Assembly: GCA_965246805.1 (NCBI GenBank)
Contig: CBDFFO010000006.1
Location: 1-64,000, forward strand
Direction of reading: 5' to 3'
Source of the DNA: Schlegelella_A sp965246805
GTDB lineage: Bacteria > Pseudomonadota > Gammaproteobacteria > Burkholderiales > Burkholderiaceae_C
DNA length: 64,000 nt
Shown here: one piece after another, positions 1-8,692 of the stretch
Layout: each line of letters begins with the position of its first letter
How positions within the stretch are numbered: the stretch's first letter is position 1
The notes under the pieces: generated by a model
What the model was told of the DNA's origin: nothing
Database searches by the model: none
Seen by the model: only the letters and a program-made list of their open reading frames with translations
Program-made: the position numbers and the translations under genes

Positions 1-2
1 TG

Positions 3-152
3 GTCGCGTTCGGCCGATCGTTCATCAGCAACCCCGATCTGGTCGAACGCTTGGAGGTCGGCGCGCCGCTCGCGAAAGCAGATTCCAAGACCTTCTACGG
101 CGGCGGCGCCAAGGGCTACACCGACTACCCGACGATGGCCGTGACGGCCTGA
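3..152 (+). CDS. Old yellow enzyme family (alkene reductase), C-terminal end only
   Basis: Only the last 49 codons lie in the window; the gene begins to the left of it. The readable tail has the pattern GRSFISNPDLVER followed by FYGGGAKGYTDYPT, typical of the end of NemA-type FMN-dependent ene reductases. These use NAD(P)H to reduce activated C=C bonds or nitro and nitrate-ester substrates in the cytoplasm. The RSFISNPDL stretch belongs to the FMN phosphate-binding end of the TIM barrel, and the YTDYP tail is usual for the alkene-reductase subgroup. It converges with the broken MOSC gene on the minus strand. Confidence 0.8.
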   Translation, partial: VAFGRSFISNPDLVERLEVGAPLAKADSKTFYGGGAKGYTDYPTMAVTA

Positions 153-156
153 GTCG

Positions 157-735
157 TCAGCGCTTCGTGCGGGCTCGGAACAGCTCCGCGATGCCGACTT
201 CGCGCGGCCCTTCGATCAGCGTGCAGATCTGGCCCGAACTGATCGTGCCGGGCTTGCGCACCGCCAAGTAGAAGCCGCACCAGCCGCTCGAGATCATCAA
301 CGACCCGGCCTGCTTGAAGCCCATCGCGGTGTTGAGTTTGCCGCAGGGCATTCGCGGTTCGCTGATCGCGAGCTCGCAGTCGGGAAATCGCAGCACGTCG
401 CCGATCCACGCTTGCGATTCGGTGAGGCCGGCCAGCGTGAGGTTCTCGCCGAGTGCGCCGGGCGGCAGCGATTCGTCCCAGAGCGCGACCTGGGCCTGCG
501 CGCGCACGGTCTGCCAGAAGCCGTAGTGTTCGCTCGGGTAGGCATAGACCGCCTTCGCGATGCCGCCGTGCACGCGCTGAGGTCGGCCTGCTCGTCGCCT
601 TCGATGCCGAGGGCGCGACACGGCTTGCGGCCCGTCGACCGTCTGCTTCGAGATCGCGCTCAGTCACCTTGCGGTGGTTGACCGAGAATCGTTCGCGCCC
701 GGCCCGACGTTGAGGCTCAGCAGCTTGATCGTCAT
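157..735 (-). pseudogene. MOSC-domain protein, broken by about four frameshifts
   Basis: The intact downstream part (157-573) reads VHGGIAKAVYAYPSEHY, then GENLTLAGL, and fits the YiiM-like MOSC family (predicted sulfur-carrier domains, linked to N-hydroxylated-base or molybdenum-sulfur chemistry). The expected N-terminus is also present but spread over several frames: MTIKLLSLNVG from 735, then FSVNHRKV, then AISKQTVDGPQAVSR, then LGIEGDEQADLS, then VHGG. Joining them needs frame changes near 705, 664, 612 and 575. Four indels in 130 bases mean either real decay or local consensus errors; flanking genes look clean, which mildly favours decay. Family assignment is firm, functional status is not. 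Confidence 0.7.
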
Positions 736-1632
736 GATGCGCCGTGCGGGAGCGGCCGCGGCGCGATAGCCGCGCGATCGCATCACGGCCTGGCCGCGAC
801 CGCCCGCGAGCCAGCCCACGAAGATCTTGCCGGCCGGATGCGTGACCTGAAACGCACGCATGACGCGAACGCTCTCCGCTAGCCGCGCGTCACCGTCGAC
901 GACGATGCCGAGCGGCGCACCGCCTTGCGCGGCGACCCACGCGCCGCGCTCGACGACGGCGTACGCGCCGCGCACCCGCGCTTCGGCGATCAGGCGAGTC
1001 GGCTGCGTCGCAGTCGCGTACCAGGGAGCGGCCGGCGCGATCTGCGCGCTGCGCCAGAGCGCCTGCTCGGCGACGTGCGCGCCCGAGCCGTCGCCGGCCG
1101 AGAGGAAGAGCGTCTTGCCGGGTTCGGCCACGGCCGCGTCGCGCAGGTGCACCAGTGTGGCGACGGCGTCGTGCGGCACGACGATCGCGGGCGGCGCGGC
1201 AGCGATCGGTGCCGGCGTCGTGGCGCGGCCGGGGGTGCTGCCGGCCGCCGCGCGGGGCACCACCGACCGGGGTGGCGCCGTCGCGACCGGCCCGATCAGC
1301 ACGAACTCGCTCGCGCCCAGCAATTGCCGGTCGTGCAACAAGCCTTCCTGCTCGAGCTTCGCCTCCGCGTCGGGTGCGTTGGTGAGGGCGGCATCGACCT
1401 CGCCCTGCGAAAGCGCGGCGAGGACCTCGAGCGCCGGCGCCGGCACGAGCTGAACGACGATGCCGGTTTCGCGCCCGAACGCCAGCCGCAACGCGTCGGC
1501 GAGACCGGAATCGACCAGCGCACGATCGACGCCGAGGCGCAACGGCAACCCTTGCGCGCCGGCCTTGCGCGCCATCGCATGGCCGAGGGTGAGCGACGCG
1601 ATGGCGAGGGTGACGAGTTGGCGGCGCTGCAT
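664..1632 (-). CDS. Tungstate/molybdate-type ABC substrate-binding protein (TupA-like)
   Basis: A periplasmic PBP-like protein. The chosen start (1632) gives a clean signal peptide, MQRRQLVTLAIASLTLGHAMA; an in-frame ATG at 1722 would put 30 unlikely residues before it. The body has the TupA layout: a ligand-proximal segment LRLGVDRALVDSGLADAL, QGEVDAALTNAPDAE, then SAGDGSGAHVAEQALW and WYATATQPT. The C-terminus is odd: after GQAVMRSRGYRAAAAPARR the frame runs without a stop into the start of the MOSC gene (MTIKLL). One upstream indel would instead end it at an ATGA overlap with that gene, so the last 24 residues are probably not native. No tupBC genes are adjacent in the window. Confidence 0.75.
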   Translation of the reverse strand: MQRRQLVTLAIASLTLGHAMARKAGAQGLPLRLGVDRALVDSGLADALRLAFGRETGIVVQLVPAPALEVLAALSQGEVDAALTNAPDAEAKLEQEGLLHDRQLLGASEFVLIGPVATAPPRSVVPRAAAGSTPGRATTPAPIAAAPPAIVVPHDAVATLVHLRDAAVAEPGKTLFLSAGDGSGAHVAEQALWRSAQIAPAAPWYATATQPTRLIAEARVRGAYAVVERGAWVAAQGGAPLGIVVDGDARLAESVRVMRAFQVTHPAGKIFVGWLAGGRGQAVMRSRGYRAAAAPARRIMTIKLLSLNVGPGANDSRSTTAR

Positions 1633-1910
1633 GTCGGCCGTGATTCTCGCATCGGAGCGCGCTAGCGCACCGGGCGTCGCGGGCTGCAGCGCGCGCGGAC
1701 TCGGGGCTTTCGGAATCTGCATAATGCCCTTCGGCCGGCCTTCGGGCCTCGGCCCGATGCCCGTTCAGACAGTCGAGCCACGAGTCTCGCCGATGAATGG
1801 CTGCCCTTGTGCGGTTCGACCACCACCCGGGAGCTGCTCGAGGCTAGGGTGACGACAAGACCGCGCGTACCTGCCGCCGCATCGCTTCGGTTTCCAACAC
1901 AGGACCCACC

Positions 1911-3812
1911 ATGAACCGTCCCGCGCCACATGGCCTGGCCATGACCGCCCCTGCGCATGTGCGCCATCAGAAACTGGTCGACTGGGTCGTCGACATGGCT
2001 GCGCTCACCGAAGCCAAGGACGTGTATTGGTGCGACGGCAGCGAGGCCGAATACGACCGCCTCTGCGCGCAACTCGTCGCGGCCGGCACGTTCCGAAAGC
2101 TGAGCGAGACCAAGCGCCCGAACAGCTATCTCGCACTCAGCAGCCCGAGCGATGTGGCCCGTGTCGAAGACCGCACCTTCATCTGCTCGGCCCGCGAAGA
2201 AGACGCCGGCCCGACCAACAACTGGACCGACCCGGCCGCCATGCGCGAGTTGCTGCAGACCGGTCTTCCCGACGGCACGCCGCCCCTGTTCCGCGGCTGC
2301 ATGCGCGGCCGCACGATGTACGTGGTGCCGTTCTCGATGGGCCCGCTCGGCTCCGACATCGCGCACATCGGCGTCGAACTCTCCGACAGCCCCTACGTGG
2401 CCGTCAGCATGAAGATGATGACGCGCATGGGTCGCGCGGTGCTCGAGCTGCTCGGCACCGACGGCCACTTCGTGCCGTGCATGCACAGCGTCGGCGCATC
2501 GCTGGAGCCGGGTCAGCAAGACACTTCGTGGCCGTGCAACACCACCAAGTACATCGTCCACTACCCTGAGACGCAGGAGATCTGGAGCTTCGGTTCCGGT
2601 TACGGCGGCAATGCGCTGCTGGGCAAGAAGTGCTTCGCACTGCGCATCGCGTCGGTCATGGGTCGCGCTGCGAAAACCCTGGCCGCTGGCGACCCCGGCT
2701 GGTTCGCCGAGCACATGCTGGTGCTCGGCGTGACCGCGCCGGATGGCAACAAGCACCACATCGCGGCGGCATTCCCGAGCGCGTGCGGCAAGACCAACTT
2801 CGCGATGCTGATCCCGCCGCCGGCGTTGGCGGGCTGGAAGGTCACGACTGTCGGTGACGACATCGCGTGGATCAAGCCCGGCGCCGATGGCAGGCTCTAT
2901 GCGATCAACCCCGAAGCGGGCTACTTCGGCGTCGCGCCGGGCACCAACGAGAAGACCAATCCGAACTGCATGGCGAGCCTCGCGCGCGACGCGATCTTCA
3001 CGAACGTCGCGCTCACCGACGACGGCGACGTGTGGTGGGAAGGCATGACCGAGACGCCGCCCGCGCACCTGATCGACTGGCAAGGCCAGGACTGGACCCC
3101 CGCCATCGCGCGCGCCACCGGCGCCAAGGCCGCCCACGCGAACGCGCGCTTCACGGTGGCCGCCACCAACAACCCAGCGCTCGACGACGCCTGGGATTCG
3201 CCGAAGGGCGTCGCGATCGATGCCTTCATCTTCGGCGGCCGCCGCTCGACCACCGTGCCGCTGGTGACCGAAGCGCGCGACTGGACCGAAGGCGTCTACA
3301 TGGCCGCGACGATGGGCTCGGAGACCACAGCCGCCGCCGCCGGCACGGAAGGCGTGGTGCGCCGCGACCCGTTCGCGATGCTGCCCTTCATCGGCTACCA
3401 CATGAGCGACTACTTCCAACATTGGCTTGACCTGGGCGGGTGGCTCGAGAAGACGGGCGCGGCGCGGCCGCTGATCTTCTGCGTCAACTGGTTCAGGAAA
3501 GGTGCCGATGGCCGCTTCGTGTGGCCGGGCTACGGCGAGAACATGCGCGTGCTGGAATGGATGATCGGCCGCATCGATGGCAGCGCGCAAGGCTCAACCC
3601 ATGCCTTCGGCACCACGCCGCGGCGCGAAGACCTCGAGTGGAACGGGCTCGACTTCAGCGCCGCGCAGTACGCGTCGCTGGTCGACGTGACGGCAGACGA
3701 ATGGCGCGCCGAGTTGCGCCTGCATGCCGATCTGTTCGAGCAGCTCGCGCATCACCTGCCGCACGAGCTGCCCGATACCCGCGAACGCATCGAGGCCCGG
3801 CTGCGCCCATGA
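1911..3812 (+). CDS. pckG: Phosphoenolpyruvate carboxykinase (GTP)
   Basis: Converts oxaloacetate plus GTP to phosphoenolpyruvate, GDP and CO2, the entry step of gluconeogenesis; cytoplasmic. The 633 residues are close to the usual 600-620. Visible signatures are the P-loop FPSACGKTNFAML, the downstream NEKTNPNCMASLARDAIFTNV block, the FIFGGRRSTTVPLV segment and the C-terminal NWFRKGADGRFVWPGYGENMR guanine-binding part. The start at 1911 follows AGGACCC; a second in-frame ATG at 1941 would give MTAPAHVRHQKLVDWV, equally consistent with homologues. It stands alone, with about 280 bases upstream for its own promoter. Confidence 0.97.
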   Translation: MNRPAPHGLAMTAPAHVRHQKLVDWVVDMAALTEAKDVYWCDGSEAEYDRLCAQLVAAGTFRKLSETKRPNSYLALSSPSDVARVEDRTFICSAREEDAGPTNNWTDPAAMRELLQTGLPDGTPPLFRGCMRGRTMYVVPFSMGPLGSDIAHIGVELSDSPYVAVSMKMMTRMGRAVLELLGTDGHFVPCMHSVGASLEPGQQDTSWPCNTTKYIVHYPETQEIWSFGSGYGGNALLGKKCFALRIASVMGRAAKTLAAGDPGWFAEHMLVLGVTAPDGNKHHIAAAFPSACGKTNFAMLIPPPALAGWKVTTVGDDIAWIKPGADGRLYAINPEAGYFGVAPGTNEKTNPNCMASLARDAIFTNVALTDDGDVWWEGMTETPPAHLIDWQGQDWTPAIARATGAKAAHANARFTVAATNNPALDDAWDSPKGVAIDAFIFGGRRSTTVPLVTEARDWTEGVYMAATMGSETTAAAAGTEGVVRRDPFAMLPFIGYHMSDYFQHWLDLGGWLEKTGAARPLIFCVNWFRKGADGRFVWPGYGENMRVLEWMIGRIDGSAQGSTHAFGTTPRREDLEWNGLDFSAAQYASLVDVTADEWRAELRLHADLFEQLAHHLPHELPDTRERIEARLRP

Positions 3813-3837
3813 CCGCCACCGATCCGGACTCGTCCCG

Positions 3838-4614
3838 ATGCTGAACGGTCCCGCCTCGCGGCCGCCCACGCCCACCATCGACCGCGACCTGAGCGACGCC
3901 GAGTTCGACGAGCTCGAGGGTCTGCTCGCCGCGACGCCCGATCCACTCGAGCCGCTCGATGCGGTGATGCTCGACGGCTACCTCTGCGGCGTGCTGGTGC
4001 AGCCGATGCTGATCGATGTCGAGCAGTGGTTGCCGCCCGTCTTCGACTTCGAAGGCCGGCCGCTGCCCGATGGCTTCGACATCGGCCGTGCACGCGTGCT
4101 CATCGAGCGCCGCTGCGCCGCGATCAACCGCGCGCTCGCCGAAGACGGCTGGTTCGATCCGCTGATCCTCGATCTCGACGCGGCGAGCATGGCCTCCGAA
4201 TCGGCGGCCGCCAAACGCGCCGAGATCGGCATCGACGCGATCTCGGAGGCGCTGCTGCCGTGGGTCGCCGGTTTTCACCACGCGACGGTGCACTTCCCGG
4301 CGCTGGTTGAAATCGCCGACGACGACGTGTCGACAGCGCTTGCGCGCCTCTACCGCCACCTGCCGGCGGAAAGCGACGATGAACGCGCGCTGGTCGCGAC
4401 CCTGAAGCGCGAGCGCCCGCTCGACACCCTCGACGACGCGATCGACGAGCTCGTCGCCGCGGTCGCCGATCTCTACGACCTCACGGCCAAGCAGCGCTAC
4501 CAGGTGAAGACCGTGAAGCACGAGACGCCCAAACAAGGCCGCAACGACCCCTGCGCCTGCGGCAGCGGCAAGAAGTTCAAGCAGTGCCACGGCGCGGCCA
4601 CGCCGACGCCCTGA
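3838..4614 (+). CDS. YecA/UPF0149 family protein with C-terminal SEC-C zinc motif
   Basis: 258 residues. The N-terminal two thirds match the YecA/YgfB fold (LSDAEFDELEGLL, then LDAVMLDGYLCGVLVQP). The C-terminus ends in the SEC-C motif CACGSGKKFKQCH, the zinc-binding motif also at the SecA tail, which can bind ribosomes. In E. coli the related YecA (AscA) is a SecA-like ribosome-associated factor. The ATG at 3838 was chosen because it precedes the conserved region and lies just after pckG; upstream codons overlap pckG and look non-coding. It follows pckG by 25 bases and may be co-transcribed. Exact role here is unknown. Confidence 0.85.
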   Translation: MLNGPASRPPTPTIDRDLSDAEFDELEGLLAATPDPLEPLDAVMLDGYLCGVLVQPMLIDVEQWLPPVFDFEGRPLPDGFDIGRARVLIERRCAAINRALAEDGWFDPLILDLDAASMASESAAAKRAEIGIDAISEALLPWVAGFHHATVHFPALVEIADDDVSTALARLYRHLPAESDDERALVATLKRERPLDTLDDAIDELVAAVADLYDLTAKQRYQVKTVKHETPKQGRNDPCACGSGKKFKQCHGAATPTP

Positions 4615-4705
4615 GCGGTCTCGCCGAGCGGTCGGCCGACTGCCTTTCGCAGCCGCGACCGGCGCGTCGGCGTGCATTCGGTAAGCCAGAGACGATGACC
4701 GCCTG

Positions 4706-5488
4706 ATGCGCATCCAGCTGCTCTCCGACCTCCACCTCGAGACCGAGACCTTCGATCCCGAACCGGCATCCGGCGCCGAGCTGCTGGTGCTCGCCGGCGA
4801 CATCGACAGCACCTGGGCCGCGCTCGAGCGCTTTCGGGATTGGCCGCAGCCGGTGCTGTTCGTCGCGGGCAACCATGAATTCGACGGCCGCGACGTCGCC
4901 GACGCGTGGCCCGCGTTGCGCGCACATTGCACGGCATGCTCGATCCGCCTGCTCGAATGCGAGCAGGTCGTGCTCGCCGGCGACGACGGCCGGCGCGTGC
5001 GTTTCGTCGGCACCACGCGCTGGTCGGACTTCGATGCGTTCGGCCCCGCCAAGCGCAGCAAGGCGATGCGCGCGGCTCACCACTACCTGCGCTTGATGAA
5101 CGCGACTCGCGACGGCGCTGCCATGGACGCGAGTCTGGTACGCAAGGAGGCGCTCACCTGCAAGGCGTGGTTGACGGATGAACTGGCACGCTCTTCGAAC
5201 GGTGAATGGGATGCGACGGCCGTCATCACCCACTTTGCGCCGAGCCTGCGCAGCGCTGATCCGCGTTATGGAAGGCAGAACGGCACCGCCAGTTTCTGCA
5301 ACGCCGACGATGGGTTGCTGGCCGCCGCCGACCTGTGGATCCACGGTCACCTGCATTGCGCGCACGACTACCGGGTCGACCACGACGACGGCTCGGGTCG
5401 ATCGACGCGTGTCGTCTGCAATGCGCGCGGTCATGCTTGGAAGGGTGAAGCAGCGCGGCATCAGCCGCACTTGCTGCTCGACGTGTAG
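4706..5488 (+). CDS. Calcineurin-like metallophosphoesterase
   Basis: 260 residues with the full set of metal-binding motifs in order: SDLHLE near the N-terminus, AGDI about 25 residues later, GNHEF, a histidine in THFAPS and the terminal HGHLH. These bind two metal ions and activate water for phosphoester hydrolysis. There is no signal peptide, so it is cytoplasmic. The substrate cannot be read from sequence; relatives include nucleotide and protein phosphatases. It lies 90 bases after the YecA gene on the same strand and converges with a short minus-strand gene. Confidence 0.88.
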   Translation: MRIQLLSDLHLETETFDPEPASGAELLVLAGDIDSTWAALERFRDWPQPVLFVAGNHEFDGRDVADAWPALRAHCTACSIRLLECEQVVLAGDDGRRVRFVGTTRWSDFDAFGPAKRSKAMRAAHHYLRLMNATRDGAAMDASLVRKEALTCKAWLTDELARSSNGEWDATAVITHFAPSLRSADPRYGRQNGTASFCNADDGLLAAADLWIHGHLHCAHDYRVDHDDGSGRSTRVVCNARGHAWKGEAARHQPHLLLDV

Positions 5489-5555
5489 AGCAGCCGAGCG
5501 GCCGCCTCACACGGGGCTAAAGGCGTGCCGGTGGCCCCGAGTCGAGTGCCTCGCT

Positions 5556-5756
5556 TCAGTACGTGCGGCTGCGATCGAGTTCGTGCATCGGCTGCGTCGC
5601 CGCGCCGTAGAAGAGGAGGCTGTCTTCGTCGGGCAGGGCGGTGATGAAGTCGAGTCCGAAGGCGGTGCCCATGTCGGCGGGGTCGTAGCCATCGAGAACC
5701 GGGCTGCCCCCTGACGAGATTCCCAAGACCCAGGCAAGACGTTTCAAAATGTTCAT
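5556..5756 (-). CDS. Small hypothetical protein, 66 residues
   Basis: The predicted product begins MNILKRLAWVLGISSG, a short hydrophobic N-terminus, and continues with an acidic, aromatic segment (YDPADMGTAFGLDF, LPDEDSLLFYG). I do not recognise the family. Support for a real gene: a GAGG ribosome-binding site 6-7 bases before a double ATG (5759/5756), protein-like composition and no overlap with neighbours. Longer in-frame extensions upstream are rich in Arg and Ser and look non-coding. It may be a small membrane-associated protein; no function can be inferred. Confidence 0.5.
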   Translation of the reverse strand: MNILKRLAWVLGISSGGSPVLDGYDPADMGTAFGLDFITALPDEDSLLFYGAATQPMHELDRSRTY

Positions 5757-6027
5757 CATCGACCTCGATACGAAGGCACCGCCCACCGATGCAGTATGAA
5801 ATGACGGTGGCGATCGTGTGGCACAGAGTTGGGCGGCAGATCCACGTCGATTCGAGCGACGTGAGATCTGCACGTCCGCGCTGTTGCGGCTACGCCATTG
5901 AACGCGTTGCGTGTGTCTGCCCGGTGAAGGAATGAAGACGGTTCGGAGATTCGCCGTGACGCAGAACACGCCGGCCGCGCAGCGCCGGTGCCACGCGTGC
6001 CAAACCGCTCTCTAGAATCGCGCCCCT

Positions 6028-7386
6028 TTGACCCTGACCGCCGCCGTGCCGAATCCAACCCAGCCGCTCTACTGCGCGATCGACTTCGGCACTTCGAACT
6101 CGGCGATCGCGATTCCCGACGCGGCCACGCCGACCGGCATGCGCCTCGTCGAGCTCGAGCCCGGCCATCGCACGATGCCGACCGCGGTGTTCTATGGCGT
6201 CGAAGACGGCGACGGCGTGACGCCGCACCTCGAGTTCGGACGTGCCGCGATCGCGGCCTATGTCGACGGCCTCGATGGCCGCCTGATGCGCTCGATGAAA
6301 AGCATCCTCGGCAGCGACCTGCTCGAGCAGACCACCGACGTCGGCGGCGGCCGCGGCGTGAAGTACATCGATGTCGTCGCCGGCTACCTTCGGCGCCTCA
6401 AGACCTGCGCCGAGCAGGCGGCCGGCGCGCCGATCGAGCGCGCGATCCTCGGCCGGCCGGTGTTCTTCGTCGATGGCGATCCAGTTCGCGACGCGCGCGC
6501 CGAGAAGGCCTTGTGCAAGGCCGCGGGCCACGCCGGCTTCCGCCAGATCGAGTTCCAGTTCGAACCGATCGCCGCCGCGTTCGACTACGAGCAGACCGTG
6601 ACTGACGAAGAACGCGTGCTGGTGGCCGACATCGGCGGCGGCACCTCGGACTTCTCGATCGTGCGCGTCGGCCCGCAGCATCGCAAACGCGTCGAGCGCA
6701 AGGCCGACATCCTCGCCAACCACGGCGTGCACGTGGCCGGCACCGATTTCGATCGCCGCATCGAGCTCGCGAACATCCTGCCGCACCTCGGCTTCGGCGC
6801 GTACGGGCCTTCGGTGGCCGGCAGCGTGCCGCGCGAGGTGCCGAGCGCGGTCTACTTCGACCTCGCGACCTGGCACCTGATCAACACCGTGTACAGCCCG
6901 CAGCGGGTGGTCGAGCTGAAGGCGATGCGCCATTTCTACGGCAACCCGGTGCACCACGACCGGCTGATGTGCGTCGTCAACGAACGGCTCGGGCACGACC
7001 TCGCGGCGCGCGCCGAGGCCGGCAAGATCGAGGTTGCGGTCGGCGGCACCGCGACGGTCGACCTCGGGCTCATCGAGAAACGGCTGCAGACGCAGATGAA
7101 CGAGACCGAGACGTTGCGCTGGATCGATGGCGATCTGCAACGCATCGTCGCGACAGCACTCGAGACCGTGGCGCAGGCCGGCCTCAGGCCCGCCCACATC
7201 GATGCGCTTTATTTCACCGGCGGCTCGACCGGCCTGCGCCTGCTCGGCAGCGCGATCGCCGACGCGTTTCCGCGCGCGAAGGCGGTGCGCGGCGACCGCT
7301 TCGCGAGCGTCGCGACCGGCCTCGCGCTGCACGCGAAACGGCGCTTCTCACTGCGGTCCAAGGCAACGGGGGCGCGGTTGCTTTGA
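6028..7386 (+). CDS. Hsp70-family protein, YegD-like
   Basis: 452 residues, so only the actin-like ATPase domain is present and the DnaK peptide-binding lid is absent, as in E. coli YegD. Visible nucleotide-binding motifs are AIDFGTSNSAIAI (phosphate 1), LVADIGGGTSDFSIV (phosphate 2) and YFTGGSTGLRLLG (adenosine motif). It probably works as a stand-alone atypical chaperone ATPase in the cytoplasm. The start is uncertain: TTG at 6028 or GTG at 6046, both upstream of the conserved YCAIDFGTS. It is preceded by about 270 bases without a convincing gene and converges with the aminotransferase 3 bases beyond its stop. Confidence 0.88.
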   Translation: MTLTAAVPNPTQPLYCAIDFGTSNSAIAIPDAATPTGMRLVELEPGHRTMPTAVFYGVEDGDGVTPHLEFGRAAIAAYVDGLDGRLMRSMKSILGSDLLEQTTDVGGGRGVKYIDVVAGYLRRLKTCAEQAAGAPIERAILGRPVFFVDGDPVRDARAEKALCKAAGHAGFRQIEFQFEPIAAAFDYEQTVTDEERVLVADIGGGTSDFSIVRVGPQHRKRVERKADILANHGVHVAGTDFDRRIELANILPHLGFGAYGPSVAGSVPREVPSAVYFDLATWHLINTVYSPQRVVELKAMRHFYGNPVHHDRLMCVVNERLGHDLAARAEAGKIEVAVGGTATVDLGLIEKRLQTQMNETETLRWIDGDLQRIVATALETVAQAGLRPAHIDALYFTGGSTGLRLLGSAIADAFPRAKAVRGDRFASVATGLALHAKRRFSLRSKATGARLL

Positions 7387-7389
7387 GCG

Positions 7390-8610
7390 CTACTCCGTCA
7401 GCACCGCGCCCATCGCGACCGCGGTCGCCTCGACGTTCGATGTGTTGAGCCCAGCGATGCAGATGCGCCCCGAGCGCACCATGTAGACGCCGTGCACCTC
7501 GCGCAAGCGGTCGACTTGCGCGGGCGCGAGGCCGGTGTAGCTGAACATGCCGCGCTGCGTCAGGAAGTAGCCGAAGTCGCGGGTCGGCATCTTCGCGCTC
7601 AACACTGCGTGCAGCGACCTTCGCATCGAGAGGATGCGCTGGCGCATCGCTTCGAGCTCCGCCTCCCATGCACTGCGCAAGGCCGGTTCGGTCAGCACCG
7701 CCGCGACGATCTGCCCGCCATGAATCGGCGGGCTCGAGTAGTTGCGGCGCACCGTGAACTTCAGCTGCCCGAGCACGTTCACCGCCTCGCCCGCGTTCGC
7801 GCATGCGACGCTCAGCGACCCGCAGCGCTCGCCGTAGAGGCTCATGCTCTTCGAGAACGAGTTGGCGATGAAGAACGGGAACGGCTGGCCGTCGCGGCCG
7901 CGCGCTTGCGCGAGTGCGCGCACCGCGTACGCGTCGGCGTCGATGCCGTCGCCGAAGCCCTGGTACGCGAGGTCGAGGTACGGCACCAGGTCGCCGGCGG
8001 CGAGCACCGGGATCAGCTCGTCCCACTGCGCGCGGGTCAGGTCGACGCCGGTCGGGTTGTGGCAGCACGCGTGCAGCAGCACCACGCTCTTCGGCGGCAG
8101 GCCACGCAGGCACCCGAGCATCTCGGCGAAGCGCACGCCGCCGGTCTTCGCGTCGTAGTACGGGTATTGGTGCACCGCGAGGCCGGCGCCCTCGAACATC
8201 GAACGGTGGTTGTCCCAGCTCGGATCGCTGACCCACACGGCGCTGCCGGGCAGCCAGCGCGCGATGAAGTCGGCGCCGACCTTGAGCCCACCGCTCGAGC
8301 CGACCGACTGGATCGTAGCGAGCCGGTTCTCGCCGAGCAGCGGGTGGGCGGCGCCGAACAGCAAGCCCTGCACCGCGCCACGAAAGTTGGCAGCGCCCTC
8401 GATCGGCAAGTAGGGCTTCGGTGCGTCGCGCGCCACCACCATCTGCTCGGCACGGTGCACCGAGTCGAGCACCGGGATGCGGCCCTCGTTGTCGAAGTAG
8501 ATGCCGATGCTGAGGTTGATCTTGTTCCGGCGAGGATCCTTCTGGAAGTCCTCGTTGAGACTCAGGATCGGGTCGCCGGCGAACGGCTCGACGTGTTCGA
8601 AAAGACTCAT
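7390..8610 (-). CDS. Aromatic/aspartate-type amino acid aminotransferase (class I, PLP)
   Basis: Class I transaminase of the AspC/TyrB group, moving an amino group between aspartate or aromatic amino acids and 2-oxoglutarate. The 406 residues start MSLFEHVEPFAGDPIL, the standard N-terminus; an in-frame start 51 bases upstream would add a poor leader. Key features are SDPSWDNH, HNPTG with the PLP-contacting Asn, YLDLAYQGF with the Asp/Tyr pair, and NSFSKSMSLYGERCG holding the PLP lysine and an arginine. Substrate preference between aspartate and tyrosine/phenylalanine cannot be decided by eye. Its stop is 3 bases from that of the Hsp70-like gene. Confidence 0.9.
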   Translation of the reverse strand: MSLFEHVEPFAGDPILSLNEDFQKDPRRNKINLSIGIYFDNEGRIPVLDSVHRAEQMVVARDAPKPYLPIEGAANFRGAVQGLLFGAAHPLLGENRLATIQSVGSSGGLKVGADFIARWLPGSAVWVSDPSWDNHRSMFEGAGLAVHQYPYYDAKTGGVRFAEMLGCLRGLPPKSVVLLHACCHNPTGVDLTRAQWDELIPVLAAGDLVPYLDLAYQGFGDGIDADAYAVRALAQARGRDGQPFPFFIANSFSKSMSLYGERCGSLSVACANAGEAVNVLGQLKFTVRRNYSSPPIHGGQIVAAVLTEPALRSAWEAELEAMRQRILSMRRSLHAVLSAKMPTRDFGYFLTQRGMFSYTGLAPAQVDRLREVHGVYMVRSGRICIAGLNTSNVEATAVAMGAVLTE

Positions 8611-8692
8611 GGTGAGCGGTGCAGTGTGAACGCTGCGGGCATTCTGCGCCGACACCGTCACCGCAATGGCGCGCCCGAGGGCACGCGAACGC

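Noticed and set aside
1662..3590. Very long open frame on the minus strand opposite pckG
   Set aside because: Codon-shadow of a highly GC-rich gene; composition rich in Arg, His and Ala, no domain, and pckG is certain.
5890..7332. Long minus-strand frame opposite the Hsp70-like gene
   Set aside because: Shadow frame; no motif, and the plus strand has a complete ATPase domain.
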